This document shows, piece by piece, positions 35,519-42,743 of a stretch of DNA of 64,000 bases (the stretch's first letter is position 1; the number at the start of each line of letters is the position of its first letter). A program made the position numbers and the translations under genes. Below the pieces are notes generated by a model that ran no database searches, was not told where the DNA came from, and worked only from the letters and a program-made list of their open reading frames with translations. This stretch comes from Burkholderiales bacterium PBB1 (lineage in GTDB: Bacteria > Pseudomonadota > Gammaproteobacteria > Burkholderiales > Burkholderiaceae_C). Where the stretch lies: NCBI GenBank assembly GCA_002255905.1, contig NKIN01000002.1, positions 62,001 through 126,000 on the forward strand, given 5' to 3'.

Positions 35519-36495
35519 TTTTTAACTCCGTGAGTGATGCGCAGATCGTGTTCGGCACCGATGCGTGTGCTGCGCATCGAGGTGTCGACGACGAGGCCCG
35601 TGGTGGCCTGTGCAGCGAGAAAGTCGAGCGCCGAAGCGCCCTTGAGCATGGCGATCGTGCTGAGCGCGCCAGCCGCCACGCAGGCGGGTGCTGTCACGCT
35701 GACACTGGACCAGTGGGTCACTGGCCAGCCGGTGCGAGGATCGAGGATGTGGCAATAGCGGCGCCCGTCCTGCTCGAAGTAGCGTTCGTAGTCACCGCTG
35801 GTGGCCAGCGCCCCCTCGCGCAGTTCGACGCTGGCGATCGTGCCCTCATCCTGCCGTGGATGCTGGACGCCGAAGCGCCAGGCACTGCCGTCTGCGCGCG
35901 GCCCGAGCACCCGGATGTCGCCGCCCAGGTTGACGTAGCCATGGCGCTGGCCGGCAGCGTGCAATGCCGACATGGCGCGGTCGGCGGCGTACTCCTTGCC
36001 GAAGCCACCGAAATCGACCTCCATGCCTGCACGCGGAAGGCGGATTGACCGCCCCGTCCATTCCACCTGCGACCAGCCGATCAGCGGCAGCAGCTGACGC
36101 AATGCCTCGTCGGTCGGAACGCGCCTGGCCTTGAAGTCCCAGGCGCGGCGCAACACGCCGGAGGTGATGTCGAACAGCCCGTCGCTGAGCGTGTGCAGCT
36201 GTGCCGCAAAGCTCAGCAGCGAGGCGGTCTCGTCGTCGACGGGCACGCTGTCGGGTCCGCCAGCTGCTGCATTGATGCGAGACACGATGCTGTCGGCGCG
36301 ATAGCGCGAATACGCCACCTCGATGCGCCGCACCTCGTTGATGGCCTGGCCGGCCGCCAGCGCCAATGCAGCTTCTCCTTCGCCGTGTGCGTCGTCGAGA
36401 CAGATCTCGCAGACGCTGGACATCGCGTCGAACTCGAAGCGATAGGCGGATGTCTTCGCAGGCACCCCCTCAACACGATGTCGCTGCTTGCCCAT
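35515..36495 (-). CDS. apbE: FAD:protein FMN transferase (ApbE family)
   Basis: A 326-residue flavin transferase that cuts FAD and attaches FMN to a threonine of target proteins. Visible motifs are FDAMSSVCEI, VDFGGFGKEYAADRAM, YVNLGGDIRVLG and HILDPRTGWPV. Two oddities: no signal peptide or lipobox, although most ApbE proteins are exported; and the conserved ADALST metal motif reads AAGALST (35656-35676), losing the aspartate. Both may mark a subfamily tied to DUF3570. It lies three bases after the DUF3570 gene and overlaps dsbD. Confidence 0.9.
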   Translation of the reverse strand: MGKQRHRVEGVPAKTSAYRFEFDAMSSVCEICLDDAHGEGEAALALAAGQAINEVRRIEVAYSRYRADSIVSRINAAAGGPDSVPVDDETASLLSFAAQLHTLSDGLFDITSGVLRRAWDFKARRVPTDEALRQLLPLIGWSQVEWTGRSIRLPRAGMEVDFGGFGKEYAADRAMSALHAAGQRHGYVNLGGDIRVLGPRADGSAWRFGVQHPRQDEGTIASVELREGALATSGDYERYFEQDGRRYCHILDPRTGWPVTHWSSVSVTAPACVAAGALSTIAMLKGASALDFLAAQATTGLVVDTSMRSTRIGAEHDLRITHGVKK

Positions 36496-36498
36496 GAA

Positions 36499-37689
36499 TC
36501 AGAAGCGTGTGCTGATGCCGATCTGGACGAACGTCGCCCGAAACGGATCCAGCCCTGGCGACCCCCGGCCGATGCGCCAGCCGGCACGCTGCTCGTAGCG
36601 TTCGACCTTGGCGTCGACCGTCCAGTTCTGTGTCACCTTGAACGCCGCCTTCAGGCCCACGGTGACGGCGCCAAAGGCAGACAGGCGCTGGTCGGCCGAT
36701 GAGTATCGCGGCGTGTTGGTGAAGTAGCCGGGCGGGTAGGGCGCTCCCACGTCGGTGTCGTAGACCGGGTCGAAGTAGAACTTGGCGTGACTCTGCGTGT
36801 AGTACCGCAGCGACGGCGTCACGGTGAACCGGTCGCCGATCGGTTGCACCCAATCAGCGCCCAGCGTGTGTGCCTTGATGCCGAAGTTGTCGCTGTAGAA
36901 GCGGTAGCTGGCCTTGAGCGTCGCACCCGAGTCATTGAAGTAGTGGTTCCAGCGCGTGAGCAGGATCTTCTGGGCACGGTGGTCGGGGCGTGCGTCCACG
37001 TCCTTGTAGGGGTCGGAGTAGTAGCCGTGGCCCCGGTTGAACGACAGGTTGAGCTGCACCAGATCGTTGGCCGTCACGGCCTGTGTCACCCCGGCGATGA
37101 GTTCGACCGTCTGCTTGGTCTTGCGCAAGGTCGGGTCGTTGGTCGAGCCGATCTTGTCGTCGGCGAATCCCGCGCCCACGTTCCACGTGCGGTTGTTGTC
37201 GTCGCTGGAGAACGTGGCGTCGAACGAGACGGCGTTGCTCTTGTAGTCGTGCTCTTTCGAGTGGCTGTAGCCCAACGAGTAGGTCGATCGATCCTCGTAG
37301 CGCGTGACCTTGACGTCCTGCGCATTGCGCTCGTCTTTCATCCGTTTGGTCGCGCCGGAAATCGACGAGTGATAACGAGGCGTTGCGCCGGAGACGCTGT
37401 CGTTGACCAGGGATCCTTCGACGGACCATTTGGGCGACAGCGGGACCATGACGTAGATCGATGGCGCTTCCACCTTGATGCGTTTGAGCCCTGGCTGTGA
37501 ATCCTGGTAGTGCAGGTACTTCACCGCAATCTCGCCCTGCTCGGGGGCAGAAGCGGCACGGGTGACGCCGGGGGTGATCACACCGGGCAACGCCAGTGCG
37601 GCGGCGATGATCGCCCCTGCCTTTTCGCTGCGGGCGCGTGCCACGCGTTTGCGGTCAGTTGCAGCCACAGCCACCTCCGCCAACGCCAT
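36499..37689 (-). CDS. DUF3570 protein with SGAT flavinylation-like motifs
   Basis: A 396-residue protein, probably an outer-membrane beta-barrel: an N-terminal signal-like segment (AIIAAALALPGVI) then many alternating aromatic strands ending in VQIGISTRF with a terminal phenylalanine. It carries two SGAT motifs, DSVSGAT (residues 97-103) and SSISGAT (108-114); D-x-x-S-G-A-T is the FMN attachment site in NqrB/NqrC/RnfG. With apbE next door, covalent FMN on T103 or T114 is a strong inference. A GTG at 37668 behind GGCGGAGG is an alternative start. The gene overlaps the DUF4266 end. Confidence 0.87.
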   Translation of the reverse strand: MALAEVAVAATDRKRVARARSEKAGAIIAAALALPGVITPGVTRAASAPEQGEIAVKYLHYQDSQPGLKRIKVEAPSIYVMVPLSPKWSVEGSLVNDSVSGATPRYHSSISGATKRMKDERNAQDVKVTRYEDRSTYSLGYSHSKEHDYKSNAVSFDATFSSDDNNRTWNVGAGFADDKIGSTNDPTLRKTKQTVELIAGVTQAVTANDLVQLNLSFNRGHGYYSDPYKDVDARPDHRAQKILLTRWNHYFNDSGATLKASYRFYSDNFGIKAHTLGADWVQPIGDRFTVTPSLRYYTQSHAKFYFDPVYDTDVGAPYPPGYFTNTPRYSSADQRLSAFGAVTVGLKAAFKVTQNWTVDAKVERYEQRAGWRIGRGSPGLDPFRATFVQIGISTRF

Positions 37690-37891
37690 AGCCGCCCGAG
37701 GCGTTTTCCTTGCTGCCGTAGATGTGTTGAACGAAGCGCTGATCGAGCGGGTCGCCGCCCATGGTCATCTCCGGGCGCGCCAGGTTGCCACGCTCCCAGG
37801 CCTGCGGGGGTGCATAGGCGCAGCCGCCAAGGCTGGCGAGCGCGAGCAGCGCGCCGATGGCACGCAGCGAACGTTGGTGTAAGTGGGACAT
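37655..37891 (-). CDS. DUF4266 lipoprotein
   Basis: A 78-residue lipoprotein: signal and lipobox (LALASLGGCAYAPP), a conserved core PPQAWERGNLARPEM and QRFVQHIYGSKENASGG, and a glycine tail ending GGGGCGCN. The CxC at the extreme C-terminus could hold a disulfide or metal. The ATG at 37891 follows a strong GAGGAGG site; an in-frame ATG at 37930 overlaps the TlpA stop. DUF4266 genes commonly sit beside DUF3570 and apbE, but the role is unknown. Confidence 0.87.
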   Translation of the reverse strand: MSHLHQRSLRAIGALLALASLGGCAYAPPQAWERGNLARPEMTMGGDPLDQRFVQHIYGSKENASGGYGVGGGGCGCN

Positions 37892-37926
37892 CAGGGCCTC
37901 CTCGGCAGTGGTGGGTGGGGTGGGAT

Positions 37927-38436
37927 TCATGGCGTGCCGAGAACCTTGGCGATGCGCGACTCGAGCTCGGCGCGGTCCTGCTCGTGGAAGCCCTTGTGCG
38001 ACGACGCAATCTTTCCGTCGCGACCGACCAGGTAGGACGACGGCATGCCCTTGACCTCGTAGCGTCTGGCGCTGTCGCCATTCGCATCGAAGGCCACCGT
38101 GAATTGCGCCGGTACCTCGGCGAGGAACTTGTCGGCGTCGCCGCGCTTGGCATCGAGGTTCACCGCCACGACCTCGAAGCCTTTCGCGCCGTACTTGGCC
38201 TTGAGGTCGTTCATGAACGGAAACGACTGCTTGCACGGGCCGCACCACGAAGCCCAGAAGTCCACGTAGACGACCTTGCCCTTGAGCTGCGCGAGCGACA
38301 CCGCTTCCTTGAGTCCCGGTAGGTTCAACTCGGGCGCGGGCACGCCTGCCTCGAGCGACCAGGCGACTGGAGTCGCCAGGGTGGCCAGACACAGTGTGGT
38401 GAGGCGAAGGGCGTGGGAAAGCGATCTGTGCTTCAT
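37927..38436 (-). CDS. TlpA-like periplasmic thioredoxin
   Basis: A 169-residue exported thioredoxin-fold protein. The signal peptide ends near PVAWS; the active site is FWASWCGPCKQSFP; the cis-proline loop is KGMPSSYLV. TlpA/ResA-type proteins reduce apocytochrome or other periplasmic disulfides and take electrons from DsbD or CcdA. Here dsbD is in the same operon, and its likely client, the cytochrome-like protein, is the next gene upstream. Confidence 0.92.
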   Translation of the reverse strand: MKHRSLSHALRLTTLCLATLATPVAWSLEAGVPAPELNLPGLKEAVSLAQLKGKVVYVDFWASWCGPCKQSFPFMNDLKAKYGAKGFEVVAVNLDAKRGDADKFLAEVPAQFTVAFDANGDSARRYEVKGMPSSYLVGRDGKIASSHKGFHEQDRAELESRIAKVLGTP

Positions 38437-38498
38437 GGGGTTCTCCAAAAGTGCTGGGGGTGTCGAAAGTGACGGTCTGGTCGCTTGGGTGGGTCGTT

Positions 38499-41400
38499 TC
38501 AGCGTCGGCGGGCGCGGCGCAGCCACAGCACGCCAGCCGCGCCCAGCGTGAGCAGCCACAGCACCGGGTCCAGGGGCGACTCGCCGCGTGCGATCGAGCA
38601 GCCGCCGGAGCTGCCGCCACTCGGGGCCGGGGGCGTGATCGCGGCTGCTCGTACCGCTTGAATGGACACCTGTGCCGGCGTGGACGATGCGTTGGTGGTG
38701 ATCTCGACCATGCCGGCCTCGGTGCCGTCGGCACTGCTGGACCAGCCGATCGACATGGCGCAGCTCTGGCCTGGCAACAGATCAAAGGGCAGGGCGCTGC
38801 AGCCGTTGCTGAGTGCCGGGTCGAGCGTGAACGAGCCCGATGCGATCTGCATCCCGGTGACCGTCAGCACCGCATTGCCTGTGTTCTGAATTGACAGTGG
38901 TTGCGGCGAGGCCGCCTCGCCGGGGATGGCGCTGAAGTTCAGTGTCGAGGCTGACAGCGTTGCGACGGGCGCCGCCGGGGCGGTGGCCGTGCCGGTGAGG
39001 GTCAGCGTCGGCGGATTGGTGCCGGTCGATGTGACCTGCAGCGTTGCATTGCGCGAACCTGCGGCACCCGGATTGAATGCCAGCGTCAGGAAGCAGCTGG
39101 CCCCTTGAGTGAGCGAGCCGTTCACCGCGCAGGTCCCGCCGCTGACGGCATAGTCGGCCGCGTGGCCACCGGCCAGGGTGAAGCCGGACAGCGTCACCGC
39201 ACCCGGGCCCTGGTTGAGCAGGGTCACGGTCTGGGTGGTGGCCGGGTCGCCCACGGTCAGGCTGCCGAACGACACCGTGCTGGTGGTCGGGTTCCAGGCC
39301 AGCACGGGAGACGCCACCACGCCGGTTCCGCTGAGGCCCACGCTGTGCGGCGATCCGGCGGCATTCGAGGTCAAGCTGACGCTTCCGGACGCCGCCCCCA
39401 GGGCCGTCGGGGAAAACGTCACCGACACGGTGCAGCTGGCGGCCGCCGCCAGACTGGCGCCGCAGGTGGTGCCGCTGATCGCAAAGGGGGCTGAAGCCGT
39501 GATGCTGGAGATGGTCAGCGCGGCGGTGCCGGCGTTGGTCAAGGTGACATTGCGCGCCGTGGAGGTCGTACTCTGCGTCTGGTTGCCGAACGCCAGCGAG
39601 GCTGGGGCGAGTGCGGCTGCGGGCGCAGGAGCCGCCGTGGCCGTGCCGCTCAGGGTGACGGCCGCATTTCCGTTGCTGGCGTTGGAGGCGATCGTCAGCG
39701 TGGCGCTGCGTGTGCCAGTGGCCGTCGGTGCGAAGGCGATGGTGACCGTGCAGGTGCTTGCGGCTGCCAGCGGGGTGCTGGTTGCGCAGGTGCCGCCGCG
39801 AGTGAAGTCGCCTGCAGCAGTGCCGGTGAGCGTGAATCCGGTGAAGCCGAGCGGCGCGGAGCCGCTGTTGGTGACGGTCACCGTCTGGGCCGCGCTGGTC
39901 GTTCCAACGGTCTGCGAGGTAAAGGTCTTGGTGGTTGCGTTCAGCGAAATGGTGGGTTGGGGCGCGGCGGTCCCGGTGCCGTTCAGCGTCACCGTCGAAG
40001 GCGACCCCGTGGCGTTGTGTGCAATGGACAGGTTTGCGTTGCGCGCACCGATGGCCGTCGGCGCGAACGCCAGCCTGACCGTGCACGAGCCCGACACCGC
40101 GACACTGCCGCCTGCGGTACAGGTGCCGCCGGACGAAATCCGGTAGTCGGATGCCTGTGTTCCGCCCAGCGTCAGTGCGCTGATGGCGAGCGGTGCCGTC
40201 CCGGTGTTGCTGACGGTCACCGTCTGGTCCGCTGACGTGGTGTTGACCGTCTGGCTGAACGTGAGTGTGGTGGGCGACACGCCGATCACGGGAGTCAGCG
40301 CCACGCCGGTGCCCGACAGGCTGGTGGTGCTTTGTCCGCCCGTGGCGTTGTGGGTGATGACGAGGTTGGCGCTGCGCGCACCGGCCACTGAAGGCGTGAA
40401 GCCCACGCTGACGGTGCAGCTGGCGCCGGCGGCGATCGAAGCGCCATTGGCGCAGGAGCCGCCACTCAAGATGGAGAACTCGGTGCCACTGCTGATCGAC
40501 ATCGTCCCCAGCACCAATGCCGCGTTGCCGGTGTTCGTCAGTGTGGCCGTCTGCGGTGTCCCTGCGGAACCGACGTTCTGGCTTCCGAACGCCAGCGACG
40601 CGGTCTGCGATGCCACGGGTGCGGGTGCTGCCGTGGCGGCACCGGTGAGGGACACGCTGCCCGGGCTGCCTGCTGCGTTGTGGGTGATGCCGAGCGTGCC
40701 GGTGCGGGTGCCGGTGGTGGCTGGCTTGAAGGCCACCGAGATGGTGCAGTTCGCGCCGGCCGCCACGCTACCGCCCGCCGCGCAGGTGCCGCCGCTGATG
40801 ATGTAGTCGGCCGTGTTCGACAGGGTGAGGGCCGACAGCGTGAGGGCCGCCGTTCCCGTGTTGCTGACCGTGACGCTTTGCGACGCGCTGGTGTTGCCGA
40901 CGGCGGTGGAGGCCAGCGTGAGCGAGGTCGGCGAGATGCTGGCGACCGGGGCGGGCGCCGCTGCCCCGGCACCCGTTCCCGACAGCGCGATGACCACCGG
41001 TGTCAGCGTGTTGTTGTGCGAGATGTTCAGCGTGCCGGTGCGGGTGCCCGAGGCCGTGGGCGTGAAATTGACCAGGATCGTGCAGCTCAGTCCGGTGCCG
41101 ACGGTGGTGGCGCAGGTGCCACCGGCGCGCGCGAAGTCACCGCTGGTCGTCACCGACAACCCACTCAGCGAATAGCCGGTCTTGAGGCTGGCATAGACGG
41201 TGACTTGTTGCGTGGCCGAGCTGCTGCCGACATTGGTCGACGGGTAGGTCAGCGTCGTCGGCGTGTTGCCGAGGTAGGCCGCCACATCGGCGACCTGCTG
41301 CGCGGTCATGCCGCTCAGCCGGCCCATGCCGCTGTTGTTGCTGTTGATGTTGCTCTGGATCCACGCACGGGCATTGCGGGCGTTGTAGATCTTGGACGCG

Positions 41401-41588
41401 TTGCTGGTGAGCGGCGTGGTCGTGTTGTGACAGCCCGATCCCGTGCAATTCGCGCTGTACAGCGTGGCCCCCGTCACCGGCGAGTCAGCCCAGGCGGTCA
41501 GCGACAGGAGGCTCAGTGCGGCTGCAGCCAGCCATCGGTTCACGGTGTTTGAAATCATGGCGGGGTTGGGGTTGTGAGCGTGTTTCAT
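38499..41588 (-). CDS. Cytochrome c-like / choice-of-anchor D surface protein with C-terminal sorting tail
   Basis: A 1029-residue exported protein. After a signal peptide (about 1-34) a cytochrome c-like domain follows (35-107): LYSANC then a C-x4-C-H heme-type motif (C48, C53, H54), a possible axial methionine M88 and AQQVADVAAYLG. Residues about 108-970 are eight Ig-like choice-of-anchor D modules of about 105 residues, each ending S/N-G-T-G or similar. The tail is a Gly/Ser linker, cysteine 997, a hydrophobic helix (1007-1023) and RRARRR, as in Cys-type CTERM sorting signals such as JDVT-CTERM. The processing protease is probably the upstream gene. Confidence 0.85.
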   Translation of the reverse strand: MKHAHNPNPAMISNTVNRWLAAAALSLLSLTAWADSPVTGATLYSANCTGSGCHNTTTPLTSNASKIYNARNARAWIQSNINSNNSGMGRLSGMTAQQVADVAAYLGNTPTTLTYPSTNVGSSSATQQVTVYASLKTGYSLSGLSVTTSGDFARAGGTCATTVGTGLSCTILVNFTPTASGTRTGTLNISHNNTLTPVVIALSGTGAGAAAPAPVASISPTSLTLASTAVGNTSASQSVTVSNTGTAALTLSALTLSNTADYIISGGTCAAGGSVAAGANCTISVAFKPATTGTRTGTLGITHNAAGSPGSVSLTGAATAAPAPVASQTASLAFGSQNVGSAGTPQTATLTNTGNAALVLGTMSISSGTEFSILSGGSCANGASIAAGASCTVSVGFTPSVAGARSANLVITHNATGGQSTTSLSGTGVALTPVIGVSPTTLTFSQTVNTTSADQTVTVSNTGTAPLAISALTLGGTQASDYRISSGGTCTAGGSVAVSGSCTVRLAFAPTAIGARNANLSIAHNATGSPSTVTLNGTGTAAPQPTISLNATTKTFTSQTVGTTSAAQTVTVTNSGSAPLGFTGFTLTGTAAGDFTRGGTCATSTPLAAASTCTVTIAFAPTATGTRSATLTIASNASNGNAAVTLSGTATAAPAPAAALAPASLAFGNQTQSTTSTARNVTLTNAGTAALTISSITASAPFAISGTTCGASLAAAASCTVSVTFSPTALGAASGSVSLTSNAAGSPHSVGLSGTGVVASPVLAWNPTTSTVSFGSLTVGDPATTQTVTLLNQGPGAVTLSGFTLAGGHAADYAVSGGTCAVNGSLTQGASCFLTLAFNPGAAGSRNATLQVTSTGTNPPTLTLTGTATAPAAPVATLSASTLNFSAIPGEAASPQPLSIQNTGNAVLTVTGMQIASGSFTLDPALSNGCSALPFDLLPGQSCAMSIGWSSSADGTEAGMVEITTNASSTPAQVSIQAVRAAAITPPAPSGGSSGGCSIARGESPLDPVLWLLTLGAAGVLWLRRARRR

Positions 41589-41593
41589 CGGGA

Positions 41594-42064
41594 TCAGGGC
41601 GCAAGACCGGGCACCATCAGCCAGGCGGTGTTGAAGGCAGCGTGCAGTGCGACGGCAGGCGCCAGGCGACGCGACCGCTGGTAGATGGCACCGATCGCCA
41701 GCGCCGGCAGCAACGTGAGCAGCGACTGCGGGGTGCCTCGACTCAGGCCATGGGCCGCTGCGAATGCCAGTGCCGTGAAGGCATTGGCCATGGGGGCCGA
41801 GCGCAAGCGGGTCAGGAGTTCCTGATGCAAGCCGAGCCGGAAGATCACTTCTTCGACCACCGGCGCGCCGGCAATCAACCAGATGACCGAACCCGCGGGC
41901 ATGACCGGTGCACGCGGGCCGAGCATCACGACCAGCAGGCCCAGCCCTGCGCACAGCCAGAACAGGCCATCGGTGGGCTCGGGGCCTGCCCGACGTGCTC
42001 TTGCGACAGTGCACTCGCCTTTCGGCTGAAAGACTGTGTTGACGGTGTGGGCAATCAAATGCAT
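41594..42064 (-). CDS. mrtJ: CPBP glutamic intramembrane protease (JDVT-CTERM type)
   Basis: A 156-residue membrane protease of the CPBP (Abi/CAAX) family. All catalytic motifs are present: the glutamate pair in PVVEEVIFR, the histidine in ALAFAAAHGL and HAAFNTAWL. It is shorter than typical CPBP proteins and opens DGLFWLC, as I recall for the small proteases dedicated to JDVT-CTERM tails; the symbol mrtJ rests on that recollection. Its stop is five bases before the start of a protein bearing such a tail, so enzyme and substrate appear to be encoded together. Confidence 0.8.
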   Translation of the reverse strand: MHLIAHTVNTVFQPKGECTVARARRAGPEPTDGLFWLCAGLGLLVVMLGPRAPVMPAGSVIWLIAGAPVVEEVIFRLGLHQELLTRLRSAPMANAFTALAFAAAHGLSRGTPQSLLTLLPALAIGAIYQRSRRLAPAVALHAAFNTAWLMVPGLAP

Positions 42065-42074
42065 GGCGGCATGG

Positions 42075-42095
42075 TAAATGTGCAAAGTGCACATT
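42075..42095. promoter_or_regulatory. Perfect 21-bp inverted repeat, probable operator
   Basis: The repeat is AAATGTGCA-AAG-TGCACATTT, two perfect 9-bp arms and a 3-bp spacer. It lies 11 bp upstream of the protease start in an AT-rich patch within GC-rich surroundings. It is the right size for a dimeric repressor or activator of the redox operon. On the plus strand the following T-rich run could make it a weak terminator instead. Confidence 0.5.
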
Positions 42096-42129
42096 TTTCT
42101 TAAAATTGCGCCGAGTTGTAACTCCGCCA

Positions 42130-42725
42130 CGTGTCTCGGGTGTCTGGGCCCGGTGATCTGTCCTCCCGAACAGGCGCTGGACGGGCTGAGCGCGCGTTGC
42201 TGTCAACCCACGCGCTCGCACAATCGGCGTGTCAGGCCTCCGCGCCGTGGGCGCGCGTGTCCGCCGGTTCGAGCGCGGCGACATCGCCAGCGTGGGCTGC
42301 ATCGTCGACAGCTGCCTGCGCTGCAGTGCCTGCGGCGACGGGCTCGAGCCGTACTGCGACAACGGCTTCAGGCACCTACAACGGTCCTGTCTTCGGTGGC
42401 GAAAAAACCTTTGGCGGCTACTCCACCCGCATCGTGGTGAAACAGCAGTTCGTGCTCAGGATCAGCCACACGGACAACCTGGCCGCCGTGGCGCCGCTGC
42501 TGTGCGCCGGGATCCGCTGCGCCAAGGGGACGTGCAGAAGGGTCAGAAGGTAGGCGTCGGCGGTCTGGGCCACATCGGGGTCAAGATCGCTGCGGCGGTG
42601 GCCGCGCACCAGACTCGTTCGACTTCATTCTCAACACCGTCGCGGCTTCAAGCGCCGCCGGCTGGGCGGATCGCTGATCGGGGGCATCCGCGAAACCCAG
42701 AAGATGCTCGACTTCTGCGCCGTGA
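42130..42725 (+). pseudogene. Degraded zinc alcohol dehydrogenase (YahK/AdhC-like)
   Basis: Pieces of a zinc-dependent NAD(P) alcohol dehydrogenase appear in order but in different frames: ERGDIASVGCIVDSCLRCSA followed by GLEPYCDNGF (structural-zinc cysteines), then TYNG, FGGYSTRIVVKQQFVLRI, VAPLLCAGI, KVGVGGLGHIGVKIA (cofactor fold) and GGSLIGGIRETQKMLDFCA (C-terminus, 42664-42723). Large segments between them are missing. It is a clear non-functional remnant, decayed by deletions and frameshifts. It fills the gap between the redox operon and the YdcF-like gene. Confidence 0.82.
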
Positions 42726-42743
42726 CGCTTTGCCAGGGACGCC

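Noticed and set aside
38990-41100. Repeated DNA in this stretch as a CRISPR or tandem repeat array
   Set aside because: The repetition is at protein level (Ig-like modules of about 105 residues) with diverged DNA, not identical short repeats with spacers.
41463-41486. SPVTGAT near the N-terminus of the cytochrome-like protein as a second flavinylation site
   Set aside because: The aspartate is one residue too far for D-x-x-T-G-A-T, and V-T-G-A-T-LY-x-x-N-C is a normal run-up to a cytochrome c motif; I keep only the DUF3570 sites.
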